Source of the DNA: an uncultured Campylobacter sp.
GTDB lineage: Bacteria > Campylobacterota > Campylobacteria > Campylobacterales > Campylobacteraceae
Length of the DNA stretch: 6,305 nt
Reading direction: 5' to 3'
Assembly: GCF_937997405.1 (NCBI RefSeq)
Contig: NZ_CALKTL010000122.1
Location: 1 to 6,305 of the forward strand
The position numbers and the translations under genes are program-made. Position 1 is the first letter of the stretch, and every line of letters starts with the position of its first letter. Below, one piece after another: positions 1-5,962 of the stretch. The notes under the pieces were generated by a model that ran no database searches, was not told the DNA's origin, and saw nothing but the letters and a program-made list of their open reading frames with translations.

Positions 1-95
1 AAACGCACGAGCCGCCGCCACCACGACCTTCAACTCGGGAAGTTTATGCAGCACCGATAGTTTGCCGCGCCCTAACCTAAATTAAATTTTACATT

Positions 96-104
96 TGCTA
101 TAAT
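96..104 (+). promoter_or_regulatory. Extended -10 promoter of the DUF2018-ispB-hemA-proS operon
   Basis: TGC followed directly by TATAAT (TATAAT at 99-104) is a perfect extended -10 box. No recognisable -35 lies 17 bases upstream, which is normal for Campylobacter housekeeping sigma promoters, where the upstream part is AT-rich rather than conserved. The expected transcript start is near 110-112, giving a leader of only about 15 bases before the first ATG. It is the only strong promoter seen ahead of the four-gene operon. Confidence 0.75.
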
Positions 105-115
105 CGCGAAATTTT

Positions 116-123
116 AAGGAAGG
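116..123 (+). promoter_or_regulatory. Ribosome binding site of the DUF2018 gene
   Basis: AAGGAAGG is a strong Shine-Dalgarno stretch; its AAGGA half ends six bases before the ATG at 127. It fixes that ATG as the start. Confidence 0.8.
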
Positions 124-126
124 TAA

Positions 127-372
127 ATGGATATTTTTGAAGGCAGCCCAAGAGAGAAATTTTTTGAAATTTTATCCGCTGCAAGCCCTACTTTAGTGCA
201 AAACGAAATCGAAGAAGCTCTAATCCGCCTAATCGCCTGTGAGCGGCTCTGCCAAACGCGCGGCATTAGCGAGCGCGAGATCGAAAGCTTCATCGCACAG
301 CAAGATCTACAAGACGAGCTAAACGACAAATTTTTGCAAATGAGCGGAAATATCCTAAGCAACAACGAATAA
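127..372 (+). CDS. DUF2018 family small protein (HP0242-like)
   Basis: An 81-residue soluble protein with no signal peptide or membrane segment. It looks all-helical: helix-forming stretches at about residues 8-18, 22-45 and 48-72. The composition (MDIFEGSPREKFFEIL start, acidic, Leu/Ile-rich) and its place just ahead of the prenyl synthetase and hemA match the DUF2018 family of Campylobacterota. The H. pylori member HP0242 is known for an unusual knotted homodimer; its cellular role is unknown. The family call is from memory of sequence and synteny, not a search. The start is set by a strong AAGGAAGG site. Its TAA stop shares one base with the next gene's ATG (TAATG at 370-374), so it is first in a coupled operon with quinone and haem genes; that suggests, but does not prove, a linked role. 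Confidence 0.8.
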   Translation: MDIFEGSPREKFFEILSAASPTLVQNEIEEALIRLIACERLCQTRGISEREIESFIAQQDLQDELNDKFLQMSGNILSNNE

Positions 373-1364
373 TGCTAGATCAAATCGATTTAATTATGAA
401 AAACTTCATCGCAGACTGCGGCTACGAGCCCGCTAACGAGATGTTTGATAGGCTAAGCCCCGGCAAAAAACTGCGCTCCAAGCTACTGCTAAACATCGCG
501 CAAAAAGATGAAAAATCGCTGCATCTGTGCGCGATCATCGAGCTCATTCAAGCTGCGAGCCTGCTGCACGACGACGTCATCGACGAAAGCTCGGTGCGCC
601 GCGGCAAACCTTCGATCAACGCCACTTACGGCTCCAAAAACGCCGTGATGCTGGGCGACATACTCTATTCCAAGGCATACTTTGAGCTTTCTAAATTTGA
701 AAGCCGCATCGCCGCCGCGCTTTCGGGCGCCGTCACGAAGCTGGCCGTGGGCGAGCTGATGGACGTAAGCTTAAGCGACGATTTCAACGACGATGCGAGC
801 AAATATCTGCAAATGATCTATCTAAAAACCTCCGCCTTGATCGAAGAGGTCGCGCGCTGCGGGGCATTTTTAAAATTCGGCGACGCGGAAAATTGCGACG
901 AAATTTCAGATATGAGCTGCGCAAAAAACAAGATCGAAATTCCAAGCGCCGCGAAAGATCATAATGAAATTTCAAGCGCGAGCGCAAAATTCGGCGAATA
1001 CGGCAAAAACCTTGGGCTTGCCTTTCAGATCATCGACGACATCTTAGACGTCACGCAAAGCTCCGCAACGCTAGGCAAGCCGAGCCTGAGCGATTTTGCG
1101 GAGGGCAAAACCACCCTGCCCTACATCTATTTATACGAAAATTTAGATGATGCGCAGCGGCAAAAGCTAAAATCGTTTTTTAAAAAGCAGCTTTGCCAGA
1201 GCGAAATTTCATGGATCAAGACAAAGCTTAGCGAGCACGGCATCATCGAGCGCTGTATAAACGAAGCTCGCGCCTACGGGCAAAAGGCGCTCGAAGCCGT
1301 GGCGGAATTTAAAAACGACAAGCTGGAGCAAATCGTGCGAGATATGATAGATAGGGAGTTTTGA
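372..1364 (+). CDS. ispB: Long-chain polyprenyl diphosphate synthase (IspB type)
   Basis: A 330-residue trans-prenyltransferase that adds isopentenyl diphosphate units to an allylic diphosphate; in this lineage it probably makes the C30-C40 side chain of menaquinone. Visible motifs: GKKLR at 31-35 (isopentenyl diphosphate binding), first Asp-rich motif DDVID at 67-71 followed by the RR pair at 76-77, K152-T153, and second Asp-rich motif DDILD at 222-226 with GK and EGK downstream. Small residues Ala62-Ser63 just before the first motif fit a long-chain product. All catalytic motifs are intact. The protein is about 33 residues longer than the roughly 297 usual for Campylobacter homologues; the excess lies at about residues 172-204 between the two Asp motifs (see repeat entry). 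The start overlaps the previous stop by one base and has no good Shine-Dalgarno of its own, so translation is probably coupled. It could equally be named hexaprenyl/octaprenyl diphosphate synthase; chain length cannot be read from sequence alone. Confidence 0.92.
   Translation: MLDQIDLIMKNFIADCGYEPANEMFDRLSPGKKLRSKLLLNIAQKDEKSLHLCAIIELIQAASLLHDDVIDESSVRRGKPSINATYGSKNAVMLGDILYSKAYFELSKFESRIAAALSGAVTKLAVGELMDVSLSDDFNDDASKYLQMIYLKTSALIEEVARCGAFLKFGDAENCDEISDMSCAKNKIEIPSAAKDHNEISSASAKFGEYGKNLGLAFQIIDDILDVTQSSATLGKPSLSDFAEGKTTLPYIYLYENLDDAQRQKLKSFFKKQLCQSEISWIKTKLSEHGIIERCINEARAYGQKALEAVAEFKNDKLEQIVRDMIDREF
872..997 (+). repeat. In-frame repeat-built insertion inside ispB, flanked by a 12-bp direct repeat
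   Basis: AAAATTCGGCGA occurs exactly twice, at 872-883 and 986-997, 114 bases (38 codons) apart, both read as Lys-Phe-Gly-acidic. Between them are three diverged copies of a GAAATTYCAAGCGC-like unit beginning at 900, 936 and 966. The encoded stretch (about residues 172-204) is polar, rich in Asp, Glu, Ser, Lys and Ala with two Cys, and has no counterpart that I know in ordinary prenyl synthases. It sits between helices, before the conserved YGKNLGLAFQIIDD segment, where a loop extension can be tolerated. It holds five RAATTY words (873, 901, 937, 967, 987). Confidence 0.7.
1353..1358 (+). promoter_or_regulatory. Ribosome binding site deciding the hemA start
   Basis: AGGGAG lies five bases before the ATG at 1364, inside the last codons of ispB. 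This favours ATG 1364 over the in-frame TTG at 1361 and the ATG at 1373. Confidence 0.65.
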
Positions 1365-2920
1365 TGGCGTATATGAGCGTGAGCTTCACCCACAAAAACA
1401 CGGACATCACGGTGCGCGAGAAACTTTCGTTTTCAAACGATGTGCGCAAGAAAGAAATTTTGCGCCTTTTAGCTTCAAACTCCGCGATAGAGGAGTGCTT
1501 GGTACTAAGCACCTGCAACAGAGTAGAAATTTTTACCGTCGTAAGCGACTTTGATGAAGCGCAAAAGTTCGTGCTTTTGGCACTTTCGCGCATTAGCGGC
1601 GTGAGCTACGACGAGCTAGCCGAGCGTGCCGATATTTACGAGGATTACGGCGCGATACACCACCTTTTCGCCGTCGCAGCCTCTCTTGACAGCCTCGTAG
1701 TGGGCGAAACGCAAATCGTAGGCCAGCTCAAAGACGCCTTTAAATTTGCCAAACAAAATGCCTACGCAAACACCGCCATCGCCGCAGCTATAGACGAAGC
1801 GCTAAAGTGCGCGGCGCGTATCCGCAACCAGACTGAAATTTCAAAAAACCCGATCTCCGTCTCAAGCGTCGCCGTGGCGATGGCAAAGGAAAAGTTAGGC
1901 TCCTTGCAGGGCGCGGACGCCGTGGTAGTGGGCGCGGGAGAGATGAGCGAGCTAGCGTGCAAACATCTGCTCGCAAACGGCGCTAATATCACGATCTTGA
2001 ACCGAAATTTAGCCGGCGCGCAGAGGCTAGCCGCCTCGCTACTTAGCGAGAATTCCTTGGATACGAAAAATTGCGCGGATGAAAATCCCGGCACAGGCAA
2101 GAATTCAGACGGCTTAAATTCCGGAAATGTCGCGAATTTCGCGGGTGAAAATCCCACGCAAAAACAAAATTCTAAAGACGGCGTAAATTTTAATAAAGAG
2201 ACTTTTGCAGACAGCAATGAATCTCGCATAGCAAGCGAAAATCCCAAGGACGATAAAAATTCCACCGCCTGCGCAAATTCCTCCGCGCAGGTACAATCCC
2301 GTATTAAAATCGATAGCCTTGATAATCTCAAAAAATATCTAAACGTAAATAGCCTATTTTTCAGCGCTACGGGCTCGCAAGAGCCGATCATTACCGATAG
2401 CTTGTTAGAGCCCAAAAGCTTTAAACGATATTTTTTCGATATCGCCGTGCCGCGCGACGTGGAGCTTAGCCAGAGCGAGGATATTGAAGTTTACAGCGTC
2501 GATGATCTGGAGGAGATCGTAAAGAAAAATTTGCTGCTTCGCGAGGAGCAGGCGCAGATCGCTTACTCGATCGTGGCAAAATGCACGAATGAGTTTTTCA
2601 AATGGCTGAGGGCGGCGGCATCCACGCCGATCATCAAGGCTTTGCGTCAAAGCGCGAAACAAGTAGCCGAGCTAGAGCTAGCCAAGGCGCTTAAAAAGGG
2701 TTATCTAAAGCATAGCGATGCGGAGGAAGCGCGCAAGCTGATCCATCAGGTTTTTAAAGCGTTTCTGCACGTTCCGACGGTAAATTTGAAAAACCTCGGC
2801 GAAGCGGACGATGCTGACAGCACGGTAAACGCGCTAGTAGAAATTTTTGGACTGCAAGAAAACTACGAAAAATTTTTAAATCAAGAAAACGAGAAAAAGG
2901 ACAAACAAAATGAAATTTAG
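1364..2920 (+). CDS. hemA: Glutamyl-tRNA reductase HemA, with a large in-frame insertion
   Basis: A 518-residue cytosolic NADPH-dependent enzyme that reduces glutamyl-tRNA(Glu) to glutamate-1-semialdehyde, the first committed step of C5 haem synthesis. The N-terminus MAYMSVSFTHKNTDI and the catalytic motif STCNR (nucleophile Cys51) are clear, as is LVVGETQIVGQLKDAF (about 112-127). The NADPH-binding domain shows VVVGAGEMSE (about 187-196) and NRN near 213. LFFSATGSQEP, YFFDIAVPRDV and the C-terminal helical dimerisation domain follow. The enzyme is usually about 430 residues; the extra 85 or so lie at about 228-312 inside the NADPH domain, between the helix after NRN and IKIDSLDNL, and are Asn/Ser/Asp/Lys-rich and probably disordered. 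All catalytic regions remain in frame, so I expect a working enzyme. ATG 1364 overlaps the ispB stop (TGATG) and has AGGGAG five bases upstream; it overlaps proS by 11 bases. Confidence 0.95.
   Translation: MAYMSVSFTHKNTDITVREKLSFSNDVRKKEILRLLASNSAIEECLVLSTCNRVEIFTVVSDFDEAQKFVLLALSRISGVSYDELAERADIYEDYGAIHHLFAVAASLDSLVVGETQIVGQLKDAFKFAKQNAYANTAIAAAIDEALKCAARIRNQTEISKNPISVSSVAVAMAKEKLGSLQGADAVVVGAGEMSELACKHLLANGANITILNRNLAGAQRLAASLLSENSLDTKNCADENPGTGKNSDGLNSGNVANFAGENPTQKQNSKDGVNFNKETFADSNESRIASENPKDDKNSTACANSSAQVQSRIKIDSLDNLKKYLNVNSLFFSATGSQEPIITDSLLEPKSFKRYFFDIAVPRDVELSQSEDIEVYSVDDLEEIVKKNLLLREEQAQIAYSIVAKCTNEFFKWLRAAASTPIIKALRQSAKQVAELELAKALKKGYLKHSDAEEARKLIHQVFKAFLHVPTVNLKNLGEADDADSTVNALVEIFGLQENYEKFLNQENEKKDKQNEI
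2035..2299 (+). repeat. In-frame low-complexity repeat insertion in hemA
   Basis: The extra coding block of about 255 bases (2045-2299) is made of diverged units. GAAAATCCC occurs exactly at 2081, 2147 and 2237, each read Glu-Asn-Pro and followed by a patterned KNS/QNS and then Asn-Ser or Asn-Phe. AAATTC, AAATTT, GAATTC or GAATTT occurs eight times (2050, 2101, 2116, 2134, 2167, 2185, 2257, 2275), against about 0.25 expected by chance for RAATTY. Hairpins mark the edges: CTCGCT/AGCGAG with a 4-base loop at 2035-2050, and CCTGCGC/GCGCAGG at 2268-2291; CGCGAA-T-TTCGCG sits inside at 2131-2143. The units keep frame but are spaced 66 and 90 bases apart, so this is an old, diverged array and not a fresh tandem repeat. 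Confidence 0.75.
2897..2901 (+). promoter_or_regulatory. Ribosome binding site of proS
   Basis: AAGGA eight bases before ATG 2910, inside the 3' end of hemA; supports the overlapping start. Confidence 0.7.
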
Positions 2921-4628
2921 TAAGCTTTTCGCTCCCAGCCTAAAAGAGGCCCCCAGAGACGCGGTATTACCTAGCCACGCGCTTTTGATCCGCGCGGGAT
3001 TTATCGAGCAGCTAGGCAGCGGGCTTTATAATTTTTTGCCGCTAGGAAAGATAGTACTAGAGCGGATCTGCGCCGTCATTAGGCAGGAGATGGACGCTGC
3101 GGGCGCGCAGGAGGTCTCTTTTAGCGTCGTGACGTCCGCGGATGCATGGAAAAAAAGCGGCCGCTACGCCAAATACGGCAAGGAGCTGTTGCGCTTCAAA
3201 GATCGCAAGGATAACGACTTCGTGCTAAGCCCTACCAATGAGGAAGCGGCGGTTTTGATGGTAGCGGATAAGATCACGAGCTACAAGCAGCTGCCGCTAA
3301 ATATCTATCAGATCAATACGAAATTCCGCGACGAGGCGCGCCCTCGCTTCGGGCTTCTGCGCGGACGCGAGTTTACAATGAAGGACGCTTATAGCTTCCA
3401 CGCAGACGCTGCGGATATGAAGCGCGAGTTTGAGGTGATGAGGCAGGCGTACTCGCGGATTTTTACGCGACTTGGATTAAATTTTAGAGCGGTCGATGCG
3501 GACAGCGGCGCGATCGGCGGCAGCGGAAGCAAGGAGTTTATGGTGCTAGCGGACAACGGCGAGGACGATATCGTCGTGTGCAAGCGCTGCGACTACGCCG
3601 CAAATATCGAGGCTGCGCGCCGTGCGCCCAAAACCACGAACACCGCTGCGCCTGAGACCGACGGCATGATGAAATTTAAAACGCCCGCAATGAAAACTAT
3701 CGACGCGGTCGCGGAATTTTTTAAAGTGGATAAATTCTACACCATCAAAGCGGTGATCAAAAAAGCGCTATACGAGGATCGCAGCGAGATCGTAGCGTTT
3801 TTTATCCGCGGCTGCGACGAGCTGCAAGAGACCAAGGCGCAAAACGCCTGCGGCGCGCTTGAGCTAGTCGATGCTAGCGAGGAGGAGATCGCGCGAGCAG
3901 GCTTTACGGCGGGCTTTTGCGGACCTTTCGGGCTCGACGAGGGAGCTAAATTTTACATCGATGCCGAGCTAAAAGGAGCGCGCGAGATGATCGCGGGCGC
4001 GAACGAGCCGGATTACCACTACGTGGGCGCTAGCGTGATAAATTTTAACGAATCGCGCTTTGCGGATCTCGCCGCCGTGGGCGAAGGCGACGCGTGTCCG
4101 TACTGCGGCGGCGAGCTTGGCATCACAAAAGGCATCGAGGTGGGTCATATCTTTCAGCTCGGCACGCGCTATTCAGAGCCGATGGGGGCGCGATTTTTGG
4201 ATGCAAACGGCAAGGCACAGCCGTTTTTGATGGGCTGCTACGGCATCGGTGCAAGCCGCCTTATCGCGGTGGCGATCGAAAGCAGTCACGACGAGAGAGG
4301 CTGCGTGTGGCCGCGCGAGCTGGCGCCTTTCGAGCTTGAGATCATCATCTCAAATCACAAAGACGCCGCTGCGGTAGAATTTGCCGAAAAATTATACGAG
4401 CAGTGCCGCGAGCGCGGTATCCGCGTACTACTGGACGATCGCGCGGAGCGCTTCGGCGTAAAGATGAACGACTTCGAGTTGATGGGCTTTCCGTACGCCG
4501 TGCTCGTGGGCAAAGCCCTAGCGGAGGGAAGCGTCGAGTTCATCACTCGCGCAGGCCTAAAGCGGCAGAGCATAAGCGCGGATGAAATTTTAAGCTTTAT
4601 CGAGAGGAAATTAATCGAGAAAAATTAG
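2910..4628 (+). CDS. proS: Prolyl-tRNA synthetase, bacterial type with editing domain
   Basis: A 572-residue class II aminoacyl-tRNA synthetase that charges tRNA(Pro) with proline in the cytosol; the length is normal. Motif 1 lies in about 25-70 (IRAGFIEQLGSGLYNFLPLG), TNEE at 109-112, motif 2 at about 138-155 (FRDEARPRFGLLRGREF, with Arg140), and motif 3 at about 443-452 (CYGIGASRLI). The region of about 225-405 is the inserted editing domain that clears Ala-tRNA(Pro); Lys280, Asp351 and His370 sit where the E. coli editing residues K279, D350 and H369 fall. CKRC (224-227) and CPYCGG (397-401) form two Cys pairs that may bind a metal, as seen in many bacterial homologues. The C-terminal anticodon-binding domain spans about 475-565. 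The start overlaps hemA by 11 bases with AAGGA upstream. Unlike its two upstream neighbours it carries no low-complexity insertion. It is the last gene of the operon. Confidence 0.97.
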   Translation: MKFSKLFAPSLKEAPRDAVLPSHALLIRAGFIEQLGSGLYNFLPLGKIVLERICAVIRQEMDAAGAQEVSFSVVTSADAWKKSGRYAKYGKELLRFKDRKDNDFVLSPTNEEAAVLMVADKITSYKQLPLNIYQINTKFRDEARPRFGLLRGREFTMKDAYSFHADAADMKREFEVMRQAYSRIFTRLGLNFRAVDADSGAIGGSGSKEFMVLADNGEDDIVVCKRCDYAANIEAARRAPKTTNTAAPETDGMMKFKTPAMKTIDAVAEFFKVDKFYTIKAVIKKALYEDRSEIVAFFIRGCDELQETKAQNACGALELVDASEEEIARAGFTAGFCGPFGLDEGAKFYIDAELKGAREMIAGANEPDYHYVGASVINFNESRFADLAAVGEGDACPYCGGELGITKGIEVGHIFQLGTRYSEPMGARFLDANGKAQPFLMGCYGIGASRLIAVAIESSHDERGCVWPRELAPFELEIIISNHKDAAAVEFAEKLYEQCRERGIRVLLDDRAERFGVKMNDFELMGFPYAVLVGKALAEGSVEFITRAGLKRQSISADEILSFIERKLIEKN

Positions 4629-4639
4629 GAAGCGCGTAA

Positions 4640-4670
4640 AAATTTAGCCTTAAATTTGAGCTAAATTTTA
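4640..4670 (+). terminator. Possible weak terminator after proS
   Basis: AAAATTTAGC (4640-4649) and GCTAAATTTT (4661-4670) form a perfect 10-base inverted repeat around an 11-base loop, 12 bases after the proS stop. The stem has only two G-C pairs and is followed by ATAATAAAAAA rather than a clean T run, so it is at best a weak terminator; the right arm ends in TTTT. The same bases could instead be the upstream part of a promoter (next entry). Confidence 0.4.
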
Positions 4671-4675
4671 TAATA
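4670..4675 (+). promoter_or_regulatory. Perfect -10 box (TATAAT) in the intergenic region
   Basis: TATAAT at 4670-4675, preceded by AT-rich phased AAATTT tracts of the sort that replace the -35 in Campylobacter. It would start a plus-strand transcript near 4682 with no gene behind it. A chance match in AT-rich DNA is quite possible. Confidence 0.3.
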
Positions 4676-4980
4676 AAAAAGTAGGTTCTCTCTTTAAATT
4701 TGTCGCTTTGGTCGTGCCTTCCAAATATCTGCGTAGAGTGATACTCAATTGCTCATTTGCCTCCGGCTTTTAAACTTTTTGGAAGCCCTATCGGTATGCG
4801 GCTCTCTAAACTAGCTCGACCGGCTTTGACCGAGCGGGCATTTAATTTCTAGCTTTATCGACCTCTATACGTGCCTATCGGTGCAAATTTCAGCGCATCC
4901 TTCGACGCCGACTACCTCTATCCATATCTGACTGCAAAATTGCGAGCATCACTTAAAATCCACATTTACAAAGCTTGCAC

Positions 4981-5004
4981 GGCCCGCATCTAAAAGCACG
5001 GGCC
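4981..5004. other. Short GC-stem hairpin in the intergenic region
   Basis: GGCCCG (4981-4986) and CGGGCC (4999-5004) pair perfectly over six G-C pairs around a 12-base loop. No T run follows on either strand, so it is not an ordinary terminator. Its role is unknown; it could be part of a structured RNA. Confidence 0.35.
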
Positions 5005-5202
5005 ATATCGCCTCAATCAAGACGCTGCGAGGAGCAAATCGGAGAATTTAGAAAGACGGCCGCAATTAAGCTCTTTTGCTCCAAAGAAATTAAACCGCAG
5101 ATCAAATCTAGTGGTAGCGCGCCGCGAAACACAACGGGAAAATTTATGCTACGTACGTATTTTAAGCTTGCAGGCAAAACTACAGGAGCGTTAAATTTAG
5201 CG

Positions 5203-5240
5203 CTCGTGGCGGTAAAATTTAGCCCTGCGCCCGCCGCGAG
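5203..5240. terminator. Strong stem-loop between convergent genes, possible bidirectional terminator
   Basis: CTCGTGGCGG (5203-5212) pairs with CCGCCGCGAG (5231-5240): ten pairs including one G-U on the plus strand (one C-A mismatch on the minus strand), with an 18-base loop. On the plus strand it is followed by T-rich GTAGAATTTTAGCTTTATAA. On the minus strand it begins 21 bases after the DUF417 stop and runs into a second hairpin, GAGCG/CGCTC at 5186-5205, which shares three bases with it. Neither side has a classical uninterrupted T run, so this is a plausible, unproven terminator for the DUF417 gene or for an intergenic plus-strand transcript. Confidence 0.4.
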
Positions 5241-5261
5241 GTAGAATTTTAGCTTTATAAT

Positions 5262-5900
5262 TTACTTCGAAAGACTTTGTAGCCATCTTTTAGCCGCATC
5301 CGCAGCCGCTATCAAACCGCCGCACATCATTATCAGATCCTTTATCACCAGCCTGCCCGCGCCAGAGAGATACGGGAAGCCGTGGTTCGGGCTCTCTGTT
5401 ATGCCGAGGGCGGGATTGCCCAAATTCGGCACCCAGGTTTCGGGCGTCGTTATCAAAAACGATAGCGTAACGATAGCCATACCGAAGGTCAAAAGTCCGC
5501 CTACGACGCCAATTTTTGGGAACCATATGCCAAGCAGCATCAAGATGCCGATCGAGCAAATCGTCGCGCCGATAATGTAAGAAGCCGTATAGGTGCCGTT
5601 TGATTTATGCCATTTGATATTATCCGGCACGACCAAGCCTTCGGGGTTTTTGTGCAGATTATACTCCGCGACCATTTTGCCCTTGCCGTTATCGACCACG
5701 TCTTTATTTTTCATCAGATAGCTGAAAAACGGGCTGTTCGTGACGAAGGGCACGATGCCGTCCGCCTCATACTGCACGACTTTTAGGCCGCCTATCCAGA
5801 TCATGACGACGAAAATTGCAAACCTTATGCAATTTACAAATATGCTTTGCGAATTGGACAGGCAATTAAGCACCTTATATAGGAGGGAATTTTGATCCAT
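5262..5900 (-). CDS. DUF417 family inner-membrane protein (YkgB/RclC-like)
   Basis: A 212-residue integral membrane protein with about four transmembrane helices, near residues 22-41, 105-127, 130-152 and 184-201. The family signature is clear: WIGGLKVVQYEADGIVPFVT (35-54) with NSPFFS next, and FPYLSGAGRLVIKDL (175-189) before the last helix. A polar loop at about 65-100 faces outside the membrane core. E. coli RclC, of the same family, is part of the reactive-chlorine response, but the biochemical function of DUF417 is unsettled and no rclA or rclR is visible here. The ATG at 5900 is chosen over an upstream in-frame start at 5942 because AAGGAA lies six bases before it and the longer start would overlap the promoter. 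It is monocistronic and convergent with proS. Unlike the operon it contains no AAATTT word, a weak hint of separate origin. Confidence 0.9.
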   Translation of the reverse strand: MDQNSLLYKVLNCLSNSQSIFVNCIRFAIFVVMIWIGGLKVVQYEADGIVPFVTNSPFFSYLMKNKDVVDNGKGKMVAEYNLHKNPEGLVVPDNIKWHKSNGTYTASYIIGATICSIGILMLLGIWFPKIGVVGGLLTFGMAIVTLSFLITTPETWVPNLGNPALGITESPNHGFPYLSGAGRLVIKDLIMMCGGLIAAADAAKRWLQSLSK

Positions 5901-5906
5901 CTGTGT

Positions 5907-5912
5907 TTCCTT
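5907..5912 (-). promoter_or_regulatory. Ribosome binding site of the DUF417 gene
   Basis: AAGGAA on the minus strand, six bases before the ATG at 5900; it decides that start. Confidence 0.75.
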
Positions 5913-5932
5913 TGCGGTAAAATTGATGCAAT

Positions 5933-5962
5933 AGTTTATCAAAAGTGGGTTAAATAAGTCAA
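5933..5962 (-). promoter_or_regulatory. Probable promoter of the DUF417 gene
   Basis: On the minus strand, TTGACT (5957-5962) and TAAACT (5933-5938) are spaced by 18 bases, a good -35 and a fair -10. The transcript would start near 5926, giving a leader of about 25 bases. The promoter appears complete, so the Campylobacter sequence probably runs to at least base 5962 before the junction with foreign DNA. Confidence 0.5.

Larger units (their letters stand above)
4629..5261. other. Intergenic region of about 630 bp without a convincing gene
   Basis: It lies between the end of proS and the convergent end of the DUF417 gene. All frames are broken or lack a ribosome binding site; the longest open stretch (TTG at 4975 to 5244) reads as random, Arg/Lys/Ala-rich sequence. 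No tRNA-like cloverleaf or T-loop was seen. It contains a weak AT-rich hairpin after proS, a perfect TATAAT at 4670, short GC-stem hairpins at 4814-4835 and 4981-5004, and a strong 10-pair hairpin at 5203-5240. AAATTT words typical of the operon are also dense here, so it belongs to the Campylobacter part. It may be a decayed gene or hold an untranslated RNA; neither is shown. Confidence 0.6.

Noticed and set aside
1..80. End of an upstream gene at the left edge
   Set aside because: All plus frames end in stops by base 85 and the minus strand has an open frame too; none can be matched to a known protein in so short a stretch.
1361..1363. TTG at 1361 as the hemA start
   Set aside because: The ATG at 1364 has AGGGAG at proper spacing and gives the usual N-terminus.
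2045..2299. Possible CRISPR array because of spaced repeated units
   Set aside because: Units are only about 9 bases exact, spacing is irregular (66 and 90), and the whole block is translated in frame within HemA.
1762..2415. 217-codon minus-strand frame opposite hemA
   Set aside because: It is a shadow of the well-supported hemA frame; the low-complexity insertion has few stops on the other strand and stretches it.
4814..4835. GCTCG/CGAGC hairpin as a terminator or regulator
   Set aside because: Only five pairs with a 12-base loop and no T run; noted only as part of the intergenic structure.
4853..4993. Open plus-strand frame of about 46 codons after a TAG, reading PIGANFSASFDADYLYPYL in part
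   Set aside because: No start codon with a ribosome binding site and no family recognised; too short to call a gene remnant.
4975..5244. 89-codon plus-strand frame starting with TTG
   Set aside because: No ribosome binding site, a poor start codon, random-looking Arg/Lys/Ala-rich product, and it runs through the 5203-5240 stem-loop.
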